In this document: positions 56,765-64,000 of the stretch, one piece after another | Layout of the letters: each line of letters opens with the position of its first letter | How positions within the stretch are numbered: the stretch's first letter is position 1 | From: Melieria omissa | Lineage: Eukaryota > Arthropoda > Insecta > Diptera > Ulidiidae | NCBI GenBank assembly: GCA_963971225.1 | Contig: OZ020267.1 | Coordinates: 102,993,729 to 103,057,728 of the forward strand | Length of the DNA stretch: 64,000 nt | Reading direction: 5' to 3' | Position numbers and translations under genes: made by a program | The notes under the pieces: generated by a model | Seen by the model: the letters and a program-made list of their open reading frames with translations, nothing else | The model's database searches: none | What the model was told of the DNA's origin: nothing

Positions 56765-58676
56765 ATGTCCACCGCAACAATTATGGATTTAACAATAGTT
56801 GTGAATTGTAAGTGGCAAAAATTTCAATTTACTAGCTTTATATTGAATCTCTCTTTAAATACATTTCCAAGTTCAAATGTTGTGTTTGATGGTAATATTT
56901 GAATTATTGAAACATTTGCAGTTTAAAAGATGTGAAAAATTAAATAATGAATAATTGAAAACTACGTCGAACATTTTCTACGTATTTTCATCTTTCTTAA
57001 TCTGAAAACATACATGTTTGTGCTCATAACTTCGTTGCTGAAAATCTTAAATTGTGTTTTCATATGGGAAATTTTATACGCTTAAGTTTTTTTTTTTTTG
57101 TAATTTTTCAATTCTGTACCAGCTCGGTAGCACAGATCTGTGTTTATATCGCTGCTGGAAGTCTATTATGTGAGCATAGCTGCAATTATCTACAAACTTT
57201 TATGTTTTCCAAATGTTTATATTCTATTCTACCAGCCTTCAGGCGCATTGGCATCGACATACACGCCTCTCCAGACAGCCCCCTTTTGAAGTATCCATTG
57301 AGATTCATTATACCTGCGATAGGCACAATTATCTGGACTCTTGCCGTATTTAACTACGTGTTCACCTTCTTCAGTGATGTAGAAAAACTTGTGCCGGCGC
57401 TTAGCATATTCACCCAAATGCTTCTGTCTTCGGCTAAAGCTGTAGTTTTTCTGGCACGCGGCAGACAATTCATAAGTCTAATACAAAATTTCGAGGATCT
57501 GGCCATGCAAGGTGTTAAATAGAAAACGCATTATTTGAGCAAAATTAAAATATTATCAATTGAATAATAAATCTAAAACATTAGCCGACAGCGCCGAACG
57601 AGAGGTGTGGAATACGGAAAGCATGCGTATAATGTCTCTTATTCGACCCTATAGCATCTCTTGCTGGACTACGGTCATCATGTCTGTGCTGATACCGCTG
57701 CTGAAATTGCTCATCACCTACATTATATATGACGAAATAGTGATAACACTATCAATACCAGCAATGTTAGCGAATGCACCATTCATCAATTTGATTTTTA
57801 TTAACCTGTGCTTCCTTGCAGTTTCCCCTATGATCACACACAAGCATTTTATTTCATATTCACCAATATTTGTTCAGTGTGTCTGGTGTATTTTTCCATC
57901 AATGCCGCTGTCGGTGTGGAGGGCCTTTTCGGTTGGTATGTCTGCAACGTGACTGCACATTTTCGTATACTTCGCCTGAAAGTGGCGCGTGTCTTTGACG
58001 AAGTCAACAATCTGTCAGTAACGCGTTTCCAACGCAAATTCGCCCAAATTATTGAGTATCATTGTCGAATTATGATCATGGCATCAAAGTTTGATGTTCT
58101 GTTTGCGCAAATCGTAATCGTCCAAGTCTTTTTCAGCTGTCTGCAGCTCTGTTGTTTGGTATTTCAATTTGCCTTCTCAACAGACGCGTCCATCTATCTG
58201 AACATCTCGATGCAATTGGCCTCGCTTATGCTGCAACTGATGATCTACTGTTTCGGTGGCGAGAAGGTAAAGAACGAGGTGAGATTGTTTGATACTTTCA
58301 TTAGATATTCATGTCGACTTTAAGAACTTTGATTCGTTCAGAACGACGCAATGTGTGACAGCATTTACTTGCTGACACCTTGGCACAAGTTGCCACCACA
58401 GATGCAAAAGTCATTCGCCATGTCGCTAATGCGCACACAACGCCCAATGACGCTGTCGGGATATTTTTTTACAGCCGATCGTGAACTTCTAGTATGGGTA
58501 CGTAGAAAGTAGCGCAGCATCAACAAGGCGTTTTGCTTCCCATATTCCGAAAACATATTGTTTTGTCAAATTTCTTGCAGATCTTCAAGACCGCCGGCTC
58601 TTTCACCGCCCTACTTTTTGGACTGAAGGAAAAACAGAAAACGTTTGATGCAACTGCGGAACCACACTTACTATAG
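56765..58676 (+). CDS. Odorant receptor F (7tm_6 family), six exons
   Basis: Exons 56,765-56,807, 57,236-57,511, 57,585-57,765, 57,822-58,278, 58,342-58,497 and 58,581-58,676 give 402 residues in phases 1,1,2,0,0 with no stop. Exon 1 reads MSTATIMDLTIVVN. Other marks: FRRIGIDIHASPDSPLLKY, LARGRQFISLIQNFEDLAMQ, EGLFGWYVCNVTAHFRIL, EYHCRIMIMASKFD, LMIYCFGGEKVKNE, IYLLTPWHKLPPQMQ, GYFFTADRELLVW, IFKTAGSFTALLFGL. Exon 2 is the most changed relative to C and D (FNYVFTFFSDVEKLVPALSI), a helix-loop area where ligand selectivity could shift. It lies alone 13 kb from E, beyond the retroelement nest. Its introns hold no insertion and keep the empty site of the D element. Confidence 0.92.
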
Positions 58677-58741
58677 TTAGACACATTCGAACGAACTTCA
58701 TTGTTCAATGTTATGAACAATGAACCACACGTAGTATAACA

Positions 58742-59065
58742 CATCGGCTGATAAGTCCCCGGTCTAACCCATTGTAAGCGCTACAAAATGAGAAATAATA
58801 TTTTTTGTTTTAAGTAGTAACCTTCAAAAGGTACTTGTAAATTTCATTACGATGTGACGGTTGGTTCAAAAGTAACAATTGTTTTAGTAAAACAACTTTA
58901 CTCCTGTTTAGAACAATGAAAAAAAAAGAATTTCGTGTTTTCATAAAACATTGCTTTTTTATGGGCAAAAACACCATTGAAACAATATGCTGGCACGACA
59001 AGTGTTAGCCGGACTCTGCACTCGGAAAATCGACCATTATTGATTGGTTTGCTAAATTTAAACGT
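58742..59065 (+). pseudogene. Mariner 5' part, cut by a retrotransposon
   Basis: It starts with a mariner-type end TCGGCTGATAAGTCCCCGGT. An ATG at 58,916 opens KKKEFRVFIKHCFFMGKNTI, the mariner DNA-binding N-terminus, with an in-frame TAG after the HDKC segment and STIIDWFAKFKR just before the retroelement LTR. The rest of the element is beyond the LTR and outside the window. Confidence 0.75.
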
Positions 59066-59066
59066 G

Positions 59067-59212
59067 TGTCACGGACAGGGTGGCAACTCGGGAAGTTGCT
59101 ACGGGGTAGTCGCGTAGGTGGGCACGTCGCCGGTGCACAATTACTTTTTAAACAAAATTGTTAACGACTTTTATTTATTAAAATGTGTTAATAAACCATC
59201 CTTGACAAGTCA
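59067..59212 (+). mobile_element. Probable 5' LTR of Ty3/gypsy element 2
   Basis: It starts TGTCACGGACAGGG inside the mariner and ends near GACAAGTCA. It contains AATAAACC (59,190) as a polyadenylation signal. A TGG-starting primer-site candidate TGGGATACC follows at 59,217. The short length and exact ends are uncertain without the 3' LTR. Confidence 0.45.
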
Positions 59213-59817
59213 GAAGTGGGATACCAGTGAATTTGTATGGGAAATTCATCGGCAGAGAACAAAAACAAGAAAAGACGGCATTCGGTGAAGACCACAGCGA
59301 CGCCAGCGAATCTGCTGACCAAAGCATAAGCCGCACGCAATCTTGCAAGGAGTGGTAACGTAGGCAGGAGAAGTAACCAACGAAGGGGTTTCAGCAAGCG
59401 GCAACGAGCGAAGAGCGCAGCAGCAGGCAACGATCGGCACGGCGACAATCAACGAACCGATTGCAGCACGCCGAAAGAACGAACGAGTGAATGTGCAGCC
59501 GTAGCATATACATAACGTAAAGGGCATGCGTAACCAACGAACAGAGTTGCGTAAGCTTCCAACGAAAACGAACTTTCCACGGTGGTAGCTAAGGAACGAG
59601 CTGCCTAAAGGAAACACGAACACGAGCACAACCAACGAACCGGGTTAACGCAAGCTAGACGAAGGAGAAAGTTAAACCGCAAAGAGAAAGACGAGAAAAC
59701 GACAGGGGAAGAGTGACGCGATTTAGAAAGTTCTAGAACAATAGCGGAAGACGAAAGCGTGGCAGGTACAGCACAAAGGGAAAAGTGCAACGACAGACGT
59801 GAACGCGCAACGACGAG
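59213..59817 (+). other. Leader of Ty3/gypsy element 2
   Basis: 600 bases of A/G-rich, GC-moderate sequence between LTR and gag, rich in AACGAACG-like motifs. Long frames on the minus strand here are compositional. It probably carries the packaging region. Confidence 0.45.
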
Positions 59818-60898
59818 ATGAGGATGAAAATTGAAACGCTTACGGTGGCGCAGCTGAATACGCTTTTACGGCACGCCAATTTGCCATGTCTGGGCAATAA
59901 AGCGCAGAAGATTTCCATTCTGGTGGAGGCACGAGGTAACGACGAAGTGGACATGGATGAATTGGGTACGGACGAGCCCTGGGAGAAGCAACTGGAGGAG
60001 CTGAGAGAGCTGGTTAGCAATTTAACACACACAGTGACTGAGCTGGTTCAAGGCCAGTCGACAGTGTCACCAATTTCGGTGCAGCCACCGAACGTGCAGG
60101 CGACCAGCACACCGAGTCCCGCAGTACAGAGTCGCCTAAATTACACACACGAGGCAGTCGGAATGCTTCCGGAATTTGATCCACTGCGGAAAATTGTGAC
60201 GACGCGACAGTTTATCGCGAAAGCAGAGCAGCTGCAGCGGCTATATGCATGGACCGAGGAGACGCTGTTATTTGCAGTACAGTGCAAGATGAAGGGCATC
60301 GCGAGGGATTGGTTAGATGCGCAGCCAGTGTTCCAATCCTGGGCTGCTTTTGTGAGTATGCTGACAAAAGACTTCCCATGTACAGTTAATTCTGCGGACG
60401 TTCATAGGGAATTGGCCAGCCGCAAACGCAAATCCGGTGAACCGCTGGTCGAATACTTTTACTCGATGCTGGCGCTGGGAAGACGTGGAGGTATCGACGA
60501 TACCGCCATCAACTCGTACGTGATCCATGGGCTGCAGGACATGGGCCTCACTCGAACGCTGTTGGCGATGCATTTTGGTACGACCGACGAACTCCTTCGA
60601 TCATTGGAGAACTTAGGGATGACCACGGGAACGCCATCCGTGTCATCACGGACCGAAGTGCGGCAGTTAAACGCACCGATGGAGCCGCAGCAAAACCCCA
60701 ACAAGCAGAGGGGCCCAAAGTGTTTCAACTGCAACGAGTATGGCCATATAGCGGTCAAGTGTCCATTGCCGCAAAAGAAACAACGATGCACAAAATGTTC
60801 GAAGGCCAGCCACGAAGCGAAGGATTGCCGAGGGGGAACAAGGGCAACCGTCGCAAAAATAAGTGCACACGTCGACGGAGACACCATACCGCCGATTA
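59818..60898 (+). CDS. Ty3/gypsy gag (element 2)
   Basis: An ATG at 59,818 (MRMKIETLTVAQLNTLLRHA) opens a frame that stays open to the insertion point at 60,898. The N-terminal part LNTLLRHANLPCLGNKAQKI resembles a SAP-like segment, then an acidic linker, a capsid part (WLDAQPVFQSWAAFVSMLTK, EPLVEYFYSMLALGRRGGID) and two zinc knuckles CFNCNEYGHIAVKC and CTKCSKASHEAKDC near residues 300-335. Gag forms the particle and binds RNA. There is no stop before the protease in the uninterrupted element, since both sides of the insertion are in one frame; so gag and pol may be one polyprotein. Confidence 0.85.
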
Positions 60899-62755
60899 CA
60901 CTGTGCGACAATTTTGGGGTCATGGAATCTAACCCGAAACCGACCAAGACTAATCGATAGTACTCTTATAGAGTAACAAAACCCTAGCTGGGTTTTGCAA
61001 AGTTAGTTGCCTTTTAAAAGTTACAGCCGTGTAAAGTTTGTTTGTATTAGGGTTTTTATAACCAGTTTTTTCTTTATAAGTCTTAAGATATTCAAAATTT
61101 TGTATTGCTGTCTTCAGCAAACTTGTTGCTAATGCTTAGATGAACAAATTCTCCGAACACTGTGTAACAAAATTATTACACCTTATCGAAATTTTGGGGG
61201 CCAATGTTACAAAAACCGATTTTTTGATTGTAATGAAATTAAAACATGTTTTTTATTTTAATAATATTATGCAAAAACGCATTGGTGTTGCCAGAAATAA
61301 ATAAAAAATATGCTAAGCCCTCAAACGTCACAAAGATATGTTTTTTGCAAAATAAAATGAAAAAATGTTCAAGTCTAAATTTTAAATAAAATTGCATACC
61401 AGTGACGTTTTCGATATTTTATTACAATGCTTTTTGGTTAAAGCGAAAAGCGAAACTACTCGCGGTATCGAGACTTGCATTTTCATAAAAATAATGTAAA
61501 ACTACTGTCTATCAGGGGAGTTTTTGATTGTTCTCGTGATCGCGAAGTCTAAATATACGAAGTGCAAATCTAAATGCAGTACTTTTCGCTTATAACGAAC
61601 CCGTTAAAAATTTCAAAAGTACACCCTTTATGTTTTCGCTTATTACGGACCCCTTTTAAGGCGAACTTTCGGTTAAAACGAACCATTTTGCCAAGTCCCT
61701 CGAAGTTCGCTTAAAGCGAAAAGTACTGTATACGAAATCGTTTAAAAAATCTGAAAAATGAATAGTTGCAAGGGAAATATTGAAAATTGTTGCAAAGTGT
61801 GCGCCCACTTTATGCCAAGAACAAAAAGTGCCAAAGTTAGGCCACTTACCGCAGATTTCTCAAAAGCATACGAATTGTATTTTAACCAGAAAATAATTTC
61901 AAACGTATCATGGGCACCGAAACATGTGTGTCATATGTGAATTGGCTCTTTGCGTTTCGGAGTACCGATGCTATGGTTCGATCCAGGAAATCATGAACCG
62001 GAAAATTGATACGTATGTGTCAATAGTGAGGTTGGAAAGAACAAAAAGAAAACAAAACAAAAGATTTATATTGGAGTTCTAAATGTGTAGCTACCGTTAC
62101 CTCACTTTGATAGCATCCCTTAACCAATATGCCCAAACCCTGATCTCGTAACGGAATATACACGAAGGGAGAGTACAACCGTAATCTCCGAATATGTTCC
62201 TCCACAATCATCAAACAACCGAAGGATTTTTAGGAGAAAACGACGCTTAAACTGAATGCATACAAGTTTTCAAAAATTTAAAATTTAGACTTGAACATTT
62301 TTTCATTTATTTTGCAAAAAAAACATATCTTAGTGACGTTAGAGGGCTTAGCATATTTTTTATTTATTTCTGGCAACACCAATGCGTTTTTGCATTAATA
62401 TTATTAAAATAAAAAATATGTTTTAATTTCATTACAATCAAAAAAATCGGGTTTTGTAACATTGGCCCCCAAAATTTCGATAAGGTGTAATAATTTTGTT
62501 ACACAGTGTTCAGAGAATTTGTTCATCTAAGCATTAGCAGCAAGTTTGCTGAAGACAGCAATACAAAATTTTGGATATCTTAAGACTTATAAAGAAAAAA
62601 CTGGTTATAAAACCCTAATACAAACAAACTTTACACGGCTGTAACTTTTAAAAGGCAACTAACTTTGCAAAACCCAGCTAGGGGTGTGTTACTCTATAAG
62701 AGTACTATCGATTAGTCTTGGTCGGTTTCGGGTTAGAAAAATCTGTCGCACAGTG
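60899..62755. mobile_element. CACTG-ended DNA element with long terminal inverted repeats
   Basis: 1,857 bp, ends CACTGTGCGACA / TGTCGCACAGTG, 3-bp target duplication TTA (60,896-60,898; 62,756-62,758). The inverted repeats run inward more than 400 bp (60,899 to about 61,390 against 62,755 to about 62,265) with small differences near the tips. A 3-bp duplication and CACTR ends point to the CACTA/Mirage/Chapaev group; the long repeats also recall Foldback elements. It interrupts the gag-protease junction of Ty3/gypsy element 2. Confidence 0.85.
61758..62090 (+). pseudogene. Cys-motif protein fragment inside the CACTG element
   Basis: A frame starting MNSCKGNIENCCKVCAHFMP contains KAYELYFNQKI and WAPKHVCHM. 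After a small frame change at about 61,936, CELALRVSEYRCYGSIQEI follows. C-x-x-C ... WAP..C..C spacing recalls a Cys-rich domain found in arthropod transposon-linked proteins of unknown role; this is recalled, not searched. It is probably the N-terminal remnant of the element's own protein. Confidence 0.5.
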
Positions 62756-63132
62756 TTATCAAAACCGTCCACGTATTCGGAAAACATCTGCACGCGCTAG
62801 TAGACACTGGTAGCGATCGGTCGCTGATACGTCGTGGGGCGGTGCCACCAGCAACTGAGGTGGTACCGGCGCAGAAAACCTTTAGAGGATTCGGAGGGGC
62901 GACTGTCCAAGTAACGCAGGCTGTGCGAACTGAGATCGAGCTGGATAGTAAACCAGCAACAGCGACATTATATATCGTCCCAGACAATTCGTTGTCGCAG
63001 GACATACTTCTGGGGAGGGACATCTTGTGCCCGCCGAACAAACGGTTGACAATCGAGGCGGGGGTGATGCAGCTAAAGACGAAGGCAACTGATCCGGAGT
63101 TCTACATTCACGACGGGTTACACCAAGAGTAA
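62756..63132 (+). CDS. Ty3/gypsy protease (element 2)
   Basis: The frame continues from gag across the insertion. The retropepsin core LVDTGSDRSLIRRG (62,799-62,840) carries the catalytic Asp; the flap region and ILLGRDILCPPNKRLTIEAG follow, then a TAA at 63,130-63,132 after HDGLHQE. RT lies in the same frame beyond this stop, so the stop is probably a disabling mutation. Confidence 0.8.
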
Positions 63133-64000
63133 CACGCAGCGCTGCGGGCGCTACTTGGCGAATACGACGGCTGTTTCGCGGAGGGGCTGCCAACACTGGG
63201 CAGGTGTACGACGACAACAATGCAGATAACGGTTGCCACAGACAAGCCGATTGTGGGCAAGCGCTATCAAGTCCCGCTGGCACGACAATCAGAGTTGTCA
63301 GCCATTATCCAGGATTTACTGGCACACGACATCATACGACCAAGTACGTCGCCGCATGCAGCATCGGTTGTGTTGGTGAAGAAGGCGAACGGGGAGAGCA
63401 GGATGTGCGTGGACTATCGAGCAGTGAATGCGGTCACCGTCAAAAAGCAGTTTCCAATGCCGGTGGTCGAAGAGCAGCTATCTAAATTAGCGGGCGGCAA
63501 GTACTACACAATCCTCGACATGACATCCGGATACTATCAAATCCCGATGCAAGAAGAAAGCAAACAGTACACCGCTTTTCTAACGCACGAGGGCCTGTTT
63601 GAACACAACGTCATGCCCTTTGGGTTAGTCAACGCGCCCATGTACTTTCAGGAGATGATTACAAAATTGATAGCCACGCTCAGTAATCGAAAACGGGTCA
63701 TAAGTTACGTCGACGAAGTTATCATCGCAACGCCCACAGTTGATGAAGGACTACAGGTGCTGCGCGAGTTTTTGGAAGCAGTTAAGAAAGCAGGGTTGAC
63801 GCTAAGGCCGTCTAAATGCACTTTCATGGAAACCGAAGTCAAGTTCTTGGGCCATACAGTCAACGCAGCAGGCATCAGCCCAGGCAACGAGAAGACCGAG
63901 TGCATTGAAAACTTTCCGATACCGACCAATGTTTTGGAAGTCAGACAGTTCCTGGGGCTGACGGGATTTTTCCGCAAGTTTGTGGAGAAATACAGCCACG
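63133..64000 (+). pseudogene. Ty3/gypsy reverse transcriptase, runs off the window
   Basis: It reads in the protease frame: GKRYQVPLARQSELSAIIQD, HDIIRPSTSPHAASVVLVKK, RMCVDYRAVNAVTVKKQFPM, YYTILDMTSGYYQIPM (first catalytic Asp), NVMPFGLVNAPMYFQEMI, then SYVDEVIIATP, and VKFLGHTVNAAGISPGNEK. The catalytic pair, normally Asp-Asp in YVDD, is Asp-Glu here (63,707-63,721). With the upstream stop codon this copy is very likely inactive. The RNase H and integrase would follow outside the window. Confidence 0.85.

Noticed and set aside
59188..60032. Minus-strand frames over the Ty3/gypsy leader and gag
   Set aside because: Shadows of the plus-strand element; Ser/Leu-rich low-complexity translation.

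Overview
The window is AT-rich, intron-bearing insect DNA. The odorant-receptor (7tm_6) family and the transposon types (mariner, piggyBac-like, hAT, Helitron-like, RNase H-bearing LINE, Ty3/gypsy) point to a higher fly. Tephritid or a near relative is my inference; nothing here fixes the species.

Layout. Positions 1-8,480 are gene-poor, with low-complexity DNA, a SINE head and one decayed mariner (6,864-8,181). One three-exon minus-strand gene for a small secreted protein lies at 8,485-9,165. Positions 9.3-14.7 kb are intergenic with SINE-like repeats. From 14.7 to 58.7 kb there is a tandem cluster of six odorant-receptor genes, called A to F here: A 14,706-16,535, B 17,450-21,529, C 26,623-28,714, D 34,295-36,920, E 41,605-43,820 (the only one on the minus strand) and F 56,765-58,676. 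All six have open reading frames and clean GT/AG splice sites by eye. They share exon phases and almost the same exon lengths (43, 276, 181, 457, 156, then 60-111 nt; B fuses the first two). C to F are close copies of one another; A and B are older paralogs.

The spacers hold an approx. 220-bp conserved block upstream of C, D, E and F, minisatellites built on an AACGTTTAAATATTTTTCTA core, and a dense nest of mobile elements. These include a Helitron-like element carrying a 5'-truncated LINE that splits the upstream block of C; at least six TTAA-flanked piggyBac-type elements; several mariners; a hAT element inside an LTR; and a Ty3/gypsy element whose parts run RT-RNase H-integrase-LTR-gag-protease, a circularly permuted order. 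At the right edge a second Ty3/gypsy element (gag, protease, RT) is interrupted by a CACTG-ended element with terminal inverted repeats of more than 400 bp and a TTA target duplication.

How it works together: odorant-binding OR subunits normally pair with Orco in olfactory neuron membranes. The cluster looks like a local expansion by duplication with one inversion. The mobile elements give datable insertions, with empty sites kept in sister copies, that record the order of events. No virus, CRISPR array or RNA gene was found.
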